Made by a program: the position numbers and the translations under genes. This document shows, piece by piece, positions 7,980 to 18,508 of a stretch of 38,756 bases of DNA (position 1 is the first letter of the stretch; the number at the start of each line of letters is the position of its first letter). The DNA is taken from assembly GCA_046262015.1 (NCBI GenBank), contig JBHENN010000051.1, positions 1-38,756 of the forward strand. The letters run 5' to 3'. This DNA is from JBHENN01 sp046262015 (GTDB lineage: Bacteria > Actinomycetota > CADDZG01 > WHSQ01). The notes under the pieces are model-generated. The model saw only the letters and a list, made by a program, of their open reading frames with translations, had not been told where the DNA came from and did no database searches.

Positions 7980-9352
7980 GCGCGGCTGCGGGTCGCACGT
8001 TCGCGGTGATCGGAGGAGGCATCACCGGCCTCGCCGCGGCCCGGGAGCTCGCCACCCTCACCTCGCCTGCCGACCGGATCGTGGTGATCGAGCGCGACGG
8101 TCGGCTGGGCGGCAAGATCCGCACCGACCGGCTCGGCGGAGCGCGGGTCGAAGCCGGGCCCGATTGCTTCCTCGCGCGCGAGCCGTGGGCGGTCGAGCTG
8201 TGTCGCGACCTCGGCATGGCCGACGAGCTCATCGAGCCTGAAGGTTTCGGAGGCTGGGTCTGGGCGGGCGGCTCGCTGGCTCGGCTGCCGCCGGGTCTCG
8301 TCTTCGGGGTGCCCACGTCACTGCGATCGCTGCGAGCCGCCGGGGTGCTGTCGGTCCGGGGCAGGGCCCGAGCTCTGGCCGACCTCGTCGCTCCCACGGC
8401 CCTGAGCGGCCCCGACGTGACGATAGGCGCGTTCGTCCGGCGGCGCTTCGGCCGGGAGGTGCTCGACCGCCTGGTGGACCCGGTGCTGGCCGGCACACGG
8501 GCGGGCGATCCCGACGCCCTCAGCCTCGCCGCGGCAACCCCGGAGCTCGACCGCCTGGCGCGCTCGCGCCGGAGCCTCCTGGCCGGCCGGACCGATCCGG
8601 TCGAGGACGGGCCGCTGTTCCTGGCCCCCCGTGCCGGGATGGGATCGCTGATCGAGAAGCTCCGGGCCGGACTCGCTCGGACCGAGATGCGGCTCGGCCG
8701 CGCCGCACTGCGGGTGCGAGCCCACGGGGACGGGTTCGTGGTCGATATCGCGGGTGACGAACCCGTGGTCGCCCACGGCGTCGTGGTGGCGGCGCCCACG
8801 TTCGCGGCGGCCGACCTGCTCGAGGGGCTCGACCCGGACGCAGCGCAGCTGCTGCGCACGATCGCCTACAGCTCGGTCGCGCTCGTGACCTTGATCTATC
8901 CTCCGGGCTCGGTTGCATTGCCGGACCACGGGAGCGGCTTCCTCGTCCCGCGCTCGGAGCGCCGGATGCTGGCGGCGTGCACGTGGTACTCGCGCAAGTG
9001 GCCCGGAGCCGTGCACGACGAAGAGGGCATCGTATTGCGCTGCTTCGCCGGACGCGGTGAGAACAACCCCGCGCTCGCGCTCGACGACGACGAGCTCGCG
9101 CTGGCTCTGCACGCGGAGGCCGCCGAGGCGCTGCCGATCGCGGCCGGGCCCCGGGTGGCCGGTGTGGTGCGCTGGGAACGGGGTCTTCCCCATTACGCGG
9201 TCGGCCACCTCGACCTCGTCGACCGGATCGAGCACGCGCTGGCGCCGTGGCCACGCGTCGCTCTCGCGGGGGCGGGCTACCGCGGCTCGGGGATCGCCAA
9301 GTGCATCCATCAGGCCCGGCGCGCCGCCCGGCAGCTGACGGCGGGCCTATAG
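7976..9352 (+). CDS. hemY: Coproporphyrinogen III oxidase, FAD-dependent (HemY/CgoX)
   Basis: Flavoprotein that oxidises coproporphyrinogen III (or protoporphyrinogen IX) to the porphyrin. The GTG start overlaps the hemH stop (GTGA). Product 458 residues. The FAD-binding dinucleotide fold is at the N-terminus (VIGGGITGLAAARELA), followed by GGKIRTDRLGGARVEAGPD. The C-terminal FAD motif is GAGYRGSGIAKCIHQARRAA. Order hemE-hemH-hemY-hemQ points to the coproporphyrin-dependent route, for which cgoX is the newer name. Reaction specificity is inferred from context. Confidence 0.94.
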   Translation: MSAAAGRTFAVIGGGITGLAAARELATLTSPADRIVVIERDGRLGGKIRTDRLGGARVEAGPDCFLAREPWAVELCRDLGMADELIEPEGFGGWVWAGGSLARLPPGLVFGVPTSLRSLRAAGVLSVRGRARALADLVAPTALSGPDVTIGAFVRRRFGREVLDRLVDPVLAGTRAGDPDALSLAAATPELDRLARSRRSLLAGRTDPVEDGPLFLAPRAGMGSLIEKLRAGLARTEMRLGRAALRVRAHGDGFVVDIAGDEPVVAHGVVVAAPTFAAADLLEGLDPDAAQLLRTIAYSSVALVTLIYPPGSVALPDHGSGFLVPRSERRMLAACTWYSRKWPGAVHDEEGIVLRCFAGRGENNPALALDDDELALALHAEAAEALPIAAGPRVAGVVRWERGLPHYAVGHLDLVDRIEHALAPWPRVALAGAGYRGSGIAKCIHQARRAARQLTAGL

Positions 9353-9382
9353 GCTGGTGCGAGCAGACAAGGAGGGAGCGAC

Positions 9383-10054
9383 GTGACGAGCGACACCACG
9401 CTCTTCGCCGGCTATCCGGTGTTCCGGGCGATCCCCGAGGGCCTGATCGACGTCGAGCGCGAGCTTGCAGCCAAGGAAGCGGCGGCGTTCCTCGAGGAGT
9501 GGGACGATCGGGTCAAGACGCGCGGCGTGTACTCCACCGCCGGCTTCCGCGCCGATGCCGACCTCATGATGTGGTGGATCTCGGGATCGGTGGACGCCCT
9601 CCAAGAGATGCTGGTCGCGTTCCGCCAGACCTACCTCGGACGCGCCCTGGAGCAGACCCAGGCGTTCCTCGGCCTCGTGCAGCCGGCGGAGTTCGCCAAG
9701 GACCACCTCCCCGCGTTCGCCCAAGACAAGCCGCCCAAGCGGTACGCGTGCGTCTATCCCTTCGTCCGCACGCCCGAGTGGTACCTGCTCGACCCGGCCG
9801 AGCGCGGAGCTCTGCTGAGAGAGCACGGAGCCGCTGGGCGTGAGTTCCCGGACGTGCTCGCCAACACGACGAGCGCGTTCGGCCTCGGTGACTTCGAGTG
9901 GATCCTCGCGTTCGAAGCCGACTCGGTCGACCGGATCGTCCAGCTGATCCGCCGCCTGAGGGCCACCGAAGCGCGCCGGTTCACCAAGGTCGAGGTGCCC
10001 TTCGTCACGGGCATCCGGAAGGACATCGGCGCCGCGATCGCCGACCTCCCTTAG
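9383..10054 (+). CDS. hemQ: Coproheme decarboxylase (HemQ/ChdC, chlorite-dismutase family)
   Basis: Final step of the coproporphyrin-dependent pathway: oxidative decarboxylation of coproheme III to heme b. Product 223 residues, the usual size for the actinobacterial form. Family stretches are RGVYSTAGFRADADLMMWW, YACVYPFVRTPEWYLL (with the reactive tyrosine expected here), REHGAAGREFPDV, SAFGLGDFEWILAFE and EARRFTKVEVPFVTG. The GTG start follows a strong AAGGAGGGA, 30 nt after hemY. It is probably last in the heme operon, because a GC hairpin and a possible new promoter follow. Confidence 0.95.
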   Translation: MTSDTTLFAGYPVFRAIPEGLIDVERELAAKEAAAFLEEWDDRVKTRGVYSTAGFRADADLMMWWISGSVDALQEMLVAFRQTYLGRALEQTQAFLGLVQPAEFAKDHLPAFAQDKPPKRYACVYPFVRTPEWYLLDPAERGALLREHGAAGREFPDVLANTTSAFGLGDFEWILAFEADSVDRIVQLIRRLRATEARRFTKVEVPFVTGIRKDIGAAIADLP

Positions 10055-10060
10055 GAACCC

Positions 10061-10078
10061 CGGCCCGCCGCGGGGCCG
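10061..10078 (+). other. GC-rich hairpin after hemQ
   Basis: CGGCCC and GGGCCG (6 bp) flank a 6-nt loop starting 6 nt after the hemQ stop. There is no T-tract downstream, so it is not a classical intrinsic terminator. It may still slow polymerase or protect the 3' end. Confidence 0.3.
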
Positions 10079-10123
10079 CCGTGGCTGGGCGCGAGCCCCT
10101 ATCGGATCAGAGCTCCTCCCCCG

Positions 10124-10129
10124 TACACT
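10124..10129 (+). promoter_or_regulatory. Possible -10 element for the lipoprotein-acn operon
   Basis: TACACT lies 31 nt before the lipoprotein ATG and gives a plausible short leader containing the Shine-Dalgarno GGAGGA (10151-10156). No convincing -35 is seen at 16-18 nt. Confidence 0.4.
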
Positions 10130-10160
10130 GGCCGGACCGATCGATATCGAGGAGGAACCT

Positions 10161-11296
10161 ATGAAGAAGATCTTGGTCTGGATGGCCGCGCTGGCGCTCG
10201 TGGCCGCCGGATGCGCGTCCGAGACCGCCCAGCAGGCCCAGGAGGATCCCAAGGGAACGCTGGTCGGAGCCCTCGAAGCGATGGGTGAGACGGCCGGACA
10301 GAGCGTCACCCTGACGCTGGCCTCGGACACCGCATCGCTCCAGGCCCTCGGCGCCGATAGCGGGGACACGTTGTCGGCGGAAGACGCGCAGAAGATCCTC
10401 GACTCGTCGCTCACGATCTCGGCGAACTCCGCCGAAGACCCGGCCGACGCACGCGCCGAGTTCACCATGAACATCGCCGGTCTCGAGGATGCCGTCGCGA
10501 TGAAGGTCATCGGGACCTCGTTCTACCTGCGCGCCGACGTCCGCGGGCTGGCCGAGGAGTTCGGCCTTCCCGCCGCTCAGCTCCAGCAGATGGAGGCGTA
10601 CGGGCAGCAGTCGGGACTCACGTTCATCCAGCCGGCGATCGACGGGGAGTGGCTCGCCATCACCGGGCTCGACAAGCTCGCCCAGTCGATGGGCGTGCCG
10701 TCCCCCGCCGCGACCAACGACGCCCAGGCCAAGGCGACCAAGGAGCTGACCGAGGCCGTGAAGGAGCTTGCGACGGTCACGTCGGCGGGCGAAGACGACG
10801 CCGGAGCCCATCTCGTGGCCACCCTTGCGATCCGCAAGCTGTACGAGCGATTCGTCACGATCGCCCAAGGTGCCTTCCCGCTGCCCGGGCCGGTCCCGCC
10901 GGCCAGCGAGATTCCCGACGAGAACGTCAAGGTCGACGTCTGGGTGGACGACGACCGCGTCACCCAGGTCGAGTTCGACTTCCTCCAGATCCAGAACTTC
11001 GTGGAGGGCGAGGAGATCCCCGAGGGGGTCGAGCAACTCGCCCTGCGGATGACGCTCGCCGACTTCGACGGCGAGGTCGAGGCCCCGGCCGATGCGGTCG
11101 AGGTCGACCCCCAACAGGTGATCCAGACGCTCTTCGGCGGGATGGGTGCGACCACGGGCACCTCCTCGGTGACCGCTCCGGCCGGCAAGGTCAAGGGGGG
11201 CAGCGGCGACTTCCCGTGTGAGTACCTTAAAGGCGAGCCGCGCGAGGTCCTGCTCCAGTTCAAGAAGGAGTGCCCGGAGCTGCTCGAGAAGAGCGG

Positions 11297-11300
<4 letters not shown>
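10161..11300 (+). CDS. Putative secreted lipoprotein, function unknown
   Basis: A 379-residue protein with a typical lipoprotein signal peptide: KK at positions 2-3, a hydrophobic core LVWMAALALVAA and the lipobox AAGC with the lipidated cysteine at C18. The mature part is hydrophilic and acidic with no motif I can name. Two cysteines near the C-terminus (FPCEYLKG and KKECPEL) could form a disulphide. The overall layout, an Ala/Glu-rich beta-type domain after a lipobox, recalls LppX/LprG-like actinobacterial lipoproteins, but this is only a resemblance. The ATG follows GGAGGA closely. Its TGA overlaps the aconitase GTG (GTGA), so the two are probably co-translated. Confidence 0.85.
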
Positions 11301-14071
<2,771 letters not shown>

Positions 14072-14079
14072 CGACATCA

Positions 14080-16005
14080 TCAACCTGCCGGGACCTCACG
14101 ATGGCGTTCGATGACCTCGAGCACCCCGGGACCGTAGCGTTCGAGCTTAACCGGTCCGAAACCGGGGATGCCTGCGAGCTCGGACAGCACCTTCGGCCGT
14201 GCGCGGCAGAGATCCTCTAGGACCCGATCGTGCAGCACCACGTAGGCCGGCACCCCATCGTCGCGCGACCGCTCGAGCCGCCACGCCCGGAGCGCGTCGA
14301 ACAGCGGCTCGTCTCCCGGCTCGTGGGACAAGCCCGGCGCCGCGGGGCGTTTCGTGACGTCCGGTTGTCGAGCCAGGCCCAGCTCGATCAGGAACCGGCT
14401 CGGCCTCGTCCGCCCGTCGCGGACGTAGGAAAGGTGCAGATGCCGCTTGGCGCGCGTGATGCCGACGTAGAAGAGGCGTCTCTCCTCGGCGAGGTCGTCT
14501 CCTTCGAGCGACTTCTTGTATGGGACCAGCCCCTCTTGAAGGCGCGGGAGGAAGACCGCCTCGAACTCGAGCCCCTTGGCGCTGTGATAGGTCATCAGAT
14601 TCACGGCATCGCGGTCCGCATCGCTGCGGAAGCGAGCCTCGAGCGACGCGACGAAGTCCTTCACCGTGAAGCCGTCCGAGGCCGTGCGCTCGAAGTCCTC
14701 GGCGAGAGCGACGAGCAAAGCGAGGTCCTTCTGGCGGGTCATCTCGCGGGCGCCGCCACCGGTGGCAGAGCCCTCGTCCCAGCCTTGCTGGAGCGCGGCG
14801 GCCGCGACCGTCTCGGCCACGTCGGTCGACCCGGACCGCCGGATCCGAGGCAGCAGCTTGGCCGCGGCGGGGCGCTGCAGGAAGGAGCCCTCGGCCACCC
14901 GGAAGGCGATGCCGGCCCGGGCGAGCGCTTGCTCGTAGTCCTGCGACTGGCTGTTCACGCGATAGAGCACCGCGATGTCGCGGAGCGCCACCCCGCCGCG
15001 CACGAGGTCGCGGATCGCGCCGGTCACGGCGGTGCCCTCCTCCTCCAGCGAGGCGTGCTCCACGTAGCGAGGGGGATGCCCGGCGGGAAGGGTGGGCATG
15101 AGGACCTTACGCGCCCCGCCCAATGCCGGCACGAGACGGTTGGCGAGCTCGAGGATCTCCGGGGACGACCGGTAGTTGTGCTCGAGGCGAACGGTCGCGA
15201 TCGGATCGAAGCGGTTCTCCAGCTCGAGAAGGAAGCGCGGCGTGGCGCCGTTGAACCCGTAGATCGCCTGGTAGTCGTCCCCGACCGCGCACAACTCGTG
15301 GCTCGGACCCAGCCACGCGTCGAGCAGGTCTTGCTGCAGCGGGCTGACGTCCTGGTACTCGTCGACCGTGAAAGCCTGGTAACGGTCCCGGAAGACGTTG
15401 GGGACGCGCGGATCGTCCCGGAAGACCTCGATCGCCCGCACCATCATGTCTTCGAAGTCGATCAGCCCCCGGGCGTCCTTGGCGCGTTCGTAGCTACGGA
15501 ATATGCCGGCCATCAGATCGGCCGGGATCGGAGGTTCGTGGGCGCCGAGGCTCGCAAGATAGGTGGCCGGCGTGACCCGGCTCCGCTTGGCTCGCTCGAT
15601 CTCGGTGGCAACATCGGCCGGCGAGCGGAACCGGAACGGCGTGGGCAGAGCGCGCACCAACGGTGCCAGCGCGGCCACCTTGGATGCCAGGGTCTGGCCG
15701 CTGCGCTGCGGAGCGAAGTAGTTGAGCTGCCGGTAAGCCGCGGCATGGAAGGTAGATGCGCGCACCCCCTCCGCGCCCAGCGCCGCCAACCGGCGCGTCA
15801 TCTCCTCGCCCGCCTTCTTGGTGAAGGTCACCGCGAAGACCGCGTCGGCAGGCTGGGCCCCGGAACGGACCTGGTGGGCGATGCGTCGGGTGATCGTCGC
15901 GGTCTTGCCCGACCCCGCCCCGGCGAGGATGCACACGGGCCCCGCCACCGCCTCGACGGCGCGCAGCTGCTGCGGGTTGAGCCTGTCGAAGATCGGATCG
16001 GCCAT
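14080..16005 (-). CDS. uvrD2: UvrD/PcrA-like superfamily 1 DNA helicase with HRDC domain (UvrD2 type)
   Basis: ATP-dependent 3'-5' DNA helicase of the kind used in repair. Product 641 residues. Walker A is AGAGSGKT (residues 28-35); motif II is VDEYQD; other SF1 motifs include GDDYQAIYGFNGA, LEHNYRSSPEIL, MTYHSAKGLEFEAVFLP and FYVGITRAKRHLHLSY. The last 75 or so residues (ALRAWRLERSRDDGVPAYVV onward, with LSELAGIPGFGPVKLERYG) are an HRDC domain, as in mycobacterial UvrD2. ATG 16005 is chosen because QQLRAVEA follows at the usual distance. TACGGT ends 7 nt before this ATG and might drive a leaderless transcript. An in-frame GTG at 16035 is the alternative. Confidence 0.9.
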   Translation of the reverse strand: MADPIFDRLNPQQLRAVEAVAGPVCILAGAGSGKTATITRRIAHQVRSGAQPADAVFAVTFTKKAGEEMTRRLAALGAEGVRASTFHAAAYRQLNYFAPQRSGQTLASKVAALAPLVRALPTPFRFRSPADVATEIERAKRSRVTPATYLASLGAHEPPIPADLMAGIFRSYERAKDARGLIDFEDMMVRAIEVFRDDPRVPNVFRDRYQAFTVDEYQDVSPLQQDLLDAWLGPSHELCAVGDDYQAIYGFNGATPRFLLELENRFDPIATVRLEHNYRSSPEILELANRLVPALGGARKVLMPTLPAGHPPRYVEHASLEEEGTAVTGAIRDLVRGGVALRDIAVLYRVNSQSQDYEQALARAGIAFRVAEGSFLQRPAAAKLLPRIRRSGSTDVAETVAAAALQQGWDEGSATGGGAREMTRQKDLALLVALAEDFERTASDGFTVKDFVASLEARFRSDADRDAVNLMTYHSAKGLEFEAVFLPRLQEGLVPYKKSLEGDDLAEERRLFYVGITRAKRHLHLSYVRDGRTRPSRFLIELGLARQPDVTKRPAAPGLSHEPGDEPLFDALRAWRLERSRDDGVPAYVVLHDRVLEDLCRARPKVLSELAGIPGFGPVKLERYGPGVLEVIERHREVPAG

Positions 16006-16085
16006 ACCGGCCACCGTAGCGCGGCCCAGCGTCACCCTCCCGACCCCCTAGCCCGACGGGTGGCCGTCCCGGAGGAGCGAGTCGC

Positions 16086-16478
16086 CTAGCGCTTGGAGTA
16101 CTGCGGTGCCTTGCGCGCCTTCTTGAGGCCGTACTTGCGGCGCTCCTTCTCGCGTGCGTCGCGCGTGATGAAGCCGGCCTTCTTGAGGATCGGCCTGAGC
16201 TCCTCGTCGAGGTCGATCAACGACTTGGTGATGGCGTGACGCAGGGCGCCGGCTTGCCCGTTCACGCCGCCGCCCTCGATCTTCGCGATGACGTCGTAAC
16301 GCCCTTCCGTCTCCGTGAGGCGGAACGGCTCGGTGATCGTCATGCGATGGGTCGCGCTGGGGAAGTAGTCCTCCAACGGGCGGCCGTTGATCTCCCAGCG
16401 ACCGCTGCCCTCCAGCAGCCGGGTGCGGCAAACAGCTTCCTTGCGTCTGCCGGTCGCGCGTGCAAGAGCCTCAGCCAC
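16086..16478 (-). CDS. rpsI: Small ribosomal subunit protein uS9
   Basis: Binds the 16S rRNA head; its C-terminal tail reaches the P-site tRNA. Product 130 residues with ATGRRKEAVCRTRL at the N-terminus, GGGVNGQAGALRHAI in the middle and the basic tail ending SKR, the diagnostic terminus. The GTG start lies inside the rplM end (8-nt overlap), the universal rplM-rpsI pair. An 80-nt gap follows before uvrD2, holding a short GACGG/CCGTC stem without a T-tract. Confidence 0.98.
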   Translation of the reverse strand: MAEALARATGRRKEAVCRTRLLEGSGRWEINGRPLEDYFPSATHRMTITEPFRLTETEGRYDVIAKIEGGGVNGQAGALRHAITKSLIDLDEELRPILKKAGFITRDAREKERRKYGLKKARKAPQYSKR

Positions 16479-16965
16479 CGTGGACGACCTCCTCGATCGT
16501 GTGAGCTTGCTCGGGGTTGTGCGGCGCTGCGACCGGCTTGAGGTCGAGCGGCTGGGGGTTCTGGGACACGTGCGGGTGCTCGGGTCCGGCGTAGACCTTC
16601 AGCTTCTTGAACATGGCGCGCCCGAGCCGGTTGCTGGGAAGCATCCCCTTTACGGCCTTCTCGAACGCGAGGTCCGGACGCGTCGCCATCAACTTCGAAT
16701 ACGGGACGGAGGTCAGCCCACCGGGATAGCCCGAGTGGCGGTGGTGCTGCTTGTGGAGCAGCTTGGCGCCGGTGAGCAGGACCTTGGACGCGTTGATGAC
16801 GATCACGTGATCGCCGACGTCGAGGTTCGGCGAGAAGGTCGGCTTGTGCTTGCCCCTGAGGCGTTGCGCGACCTCGGAGGCGAGCCGGCCCAGGACGACG
16901 CCGTCGGCATCGACCAGCCACCAGTCGCGCGTTATCTCGTTGGGCTTCGTCGTGTGGGTCTTCAC
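16471..16965 (-). CDS. rplM: Large ribosomal subunit protein uL13
   Basis: Early-assembling 50S protein. GTG 16965 is preferred over ATG 16971. The Shine-Dalgarno GGAAGGA touches the ATG but is well spaced from the GTG, and the resulting VKTHTTKPNEITRDW aligns with actinobacterial L13 N-termini. Product 164 residues. Core motifs are DGVVLGRLAS, LLTGAKLLHKQHHRHSGYPG and LPSNRLGRAMFKKLKVYAGPEHPH. The usual protein ends near residue 143; here about 20 extra residues follow (KPVAAPHNPEQAHTIEEVV), and their codons overlap rpsI. It has its own promoter upstream, overlapping truA. Confidence 0.97.
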   Translation of the reverse strand: MKTHTTKPNEITRDWWLVDADGVVLGRLASEVAQRLRGKHKPTFSPNLDVGDHVIVINASKVLLTGAKLLHKQHHRHSGYPGGLTSVPYSKLMATRPDLAFEKAVKGMLPSNRLGRAMFKKLKVYAGPEHPHVSQNPQPLDLKPVAAPHNPEQAHTIEEVVHGG

Positions 16966-17013
16966 GTCCATTCCTTCCGCAGCGACCGACGTCGCCCGCG
17001 TGGGAGAAAGCGC

Positions 17014-17042
17014 AGGATATCGGCAGGTTTTGCTTGGGTCAA
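17014..17042 (-). promoter_or_regulatory. Promoter of rplM-rpsI, overlapping the truA stop codon
   Basis: The minus strand reads TTGACC (17037-17042), a 17-nt spacer and TATCCT (17014-17019), a near-ideal housekeeping sigma-factor promoter. The -35 includes the truA TGA (17039-17041). Transcription would start near 17007 and give about 40 nt of leader before the rplM GTG at 16965. This uncouples rplM-rpsI from the large rpoA-rplQ-truA transcript. Confidence 0.75.
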
Positions 17043-17803
17043 ACCGCACTGGGCCCACTCCAGCCCGACCCATACTCGACCGTCAGCAGGCACAGCCCGT
17101 GCGGCGGCGCCACGGGGCCGGCGGCGGCCCGGTCGCGCGCCTCCAGAACGCCGGGCATCTCGTCCGGCGAACGTCTCCCTTCGCCCACCTGCACCAGGGT
17201 CCCGACAACCGAACGGACCATCTGCTGGATGAACGCGTTGGCTCGCGCCACGACGCTCACGAACCCGCCGCGCTCGGTGCACCGCAGCTCGTAGAGGTTC
17301 CGCTCGGACGGCGCGCCGGGCTCGGAGACCCGCCCGAACGAGATGAAGTCGTGAGGCCCCACGAGGTGTCCACACGCTTCGTTCATGGCGTCGAGATCCA
17401 AGGGGCCGGGGTGGAAGAGACTCGTACCGGCGGCGAAGGGGTCCGGGACGGGCCGGTTCAGGATCGCGTACACGTAGGTGCGGGAGAGAGCGCTGAAGCG
17501 CGCATCGAAGTCTGCCGGCGCGGCCGTGCAGGAGGTCGCGGCGAGGTGGGGCCCACACATCGAGTTGAACGCGTCGCGGATCTTGTCTAGATCGAGGTCG
17601 TCGGGCGCGTGCGGCGCGTTGATCACCTGTCCGAGCGCATGCACCCCTGTGTCGGTGCGCCCCGCGGCGGATGTGCGAACCGGAACGCCCAGAAGCTGTT
17701 CGAGCGCATCCTCGGCATCTCCCTGGACCGTGCGCACATCTCTCTGGCGTGCGAACCCGTGGAACGGCGCGCCGTGGTAGGCGAGGTCCAGCCTGAGGTT
17801 CAG
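17039..17803 (-). CDS. truA: tRNA pseudouridine synthase A, probable CTG start
   Basis: Modifies U38-U40 in tRNA anticodon arms. The catalytic motif is AGRTDTGVHALGQV with the nucleophile at D51. Later motifs are SRTYVYAILNRP, HDFISFGR and NAFIQQMVRSVVGTLVQVG. The first in-frame ATG, GTG or TTG is GTG 17737, but it lies after the conserved N-terminal beta-strand, encoded upstream as LRLDLAYHGAPFHGFARQRD. Going upstream from it, the first plausible start is CTG 17803, which overlaps the rplQ TGA (C-TGA) and gives 254 residues. No ATG, GTG or TTG was found in this frame for about 40 codons before the CTG. A truncated start at 17737 would remove the first core strand. Function is certain; the start is inferred. 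Confidence 0.88.
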   Translation of the reverse strand: MNLRLDLAYHGAPFHGFARQRDVRTVQGDAEDALEQLLGVPVRTSAAGRTDTGVHALGQVINAPHAPDDLDLDKIRDAFNSMCGPHLAATSCTAAPADFDARFSALSRTYVYAILNRPVPDPFAAGTSLFHPGPLDLDAMNEACGHLVGPHDFISFGRVSEPGAPSERNLYELRCTERGGFVSVVARANAFIQQMVRSVVGTLVQVGEGRRSPDEMPGVLEARDRAAAGPVAPPHGLCLLTVEYGSGWSGPSAV

Positions 17804-18483
17804 CGGTCGGCGTCCCCGGGCTTCGTCTTGATCGGGCCGCCTGCCTGGTCTTCGGAGACGTTCTCCTCGGCGTCGCTCGATGCTTGCTCCGCGGTCGCGT
17901 CGTCGGCCAGCGCGGACGCACCTTCGTCTTCCACGACCGCTTCCGGCGGCGCGACGTCCGCATCGCCGCCGGGCGTGCCCTCCGCCGCGGCCTGAGCCGC
18001 CCGCGAGCGCGCCGGCTTGTCCTGCGGGAGGTCCTCGCGAGCGGGCCGGCGGGGAGCGCGCAGCCTCCTGCGCCGAGGCTGTGCGGCTTCCTGGTCTGCG
18101 TCGGCGCCGGACGGTGCCGCGGGCGCCCCGTCATCGACCAGCTCGACCAGGGCCATCGGCGCACCGTCGCCGCTGCGCGGTCCGAGCTTCAGTATCCGCG
18201 TGTAACCCCCGTTGCGATCCGCGAAGCGCGGCCCGATGTCCGAGAACAGCTTGTGAACCACGTCGCGATCCTCGATCGTCGCCAGCACCTGGCGGCGGTG
18301 GTGCACGGTGCCTCGCTTCGCCTTCGTGATGAGCCGCTCCGCATAGGGGCGCAGCAACTTCGCTTTGGCCTCGGTCGTCTTGATGCGCTCGTGCTCGAAC
18401 AGCGACAGAGCTAGGTTCGACAGCAGCTGCCGTTGGTGCGAAGGATCCGACCCGAGGCTGTGCCCCTTCTTGGGTTGCGGCAC
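17800..18483 (-). CDS. rplQ: Large ribosomal subunit protein bL17 with long acidic C-terminal tail
   Basis: Protein near the polypeptide exit tunnel. Residues 1-118 form the normal L17 core: MPQPKKGHSLGSDPSHQRQL, LFEHERIKTTEAKAK, and NGGYTRILKLGPRSGDGAPM. Residues 119-227 are an unusual tail rich in Ala, Glu, Asp, Pro and Arg and predicted disordered, roughly doubling the protein. Actinobacterial L17 often carries a shorter Ala/Glu tail. The GTG start is 25 nt after rpoA. The tail frame stays open to its stop without frameshift signs, so it is a real extension. The TGA overlaps the proposed truA CTG. Confidence 0.96.
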   Translation of the reverse strand: MPQPKKGHSLGSDPSHQRQLLSNLALSLFEHERIKTTEAKAKLLRPYAERLITKAKRGTVHHRRQVLATIEDRDVVHKLFSDIGPRFADRNGGYTRILKLGPRSGDGAPMALVELVDDGAPAAPSGADADQEAAQPRRRRLRAPRRPAREDLPQDKPARSRAAQAAAEGTPGGDADVAPPEAVVEDEGASALADDATAEQASSDAEENVSEDQAGGPIKTKPGDADR

Positions 18484-18508
18484 GACTAGCCCCGGTCCCC
18501 AGGAACCA

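Noticed and set aside
10055..10160. Intrinsic terminator between hemQ and the lipoprotein gene
   Set aside because: A GC hairpin exists but no run of T follows; kept only as a hairpin.
14230..16089. 619-codon plus-strand open frame
   Set aside because: Antisense shadow of uvrD2, whose helicase motifs are unambiguous.
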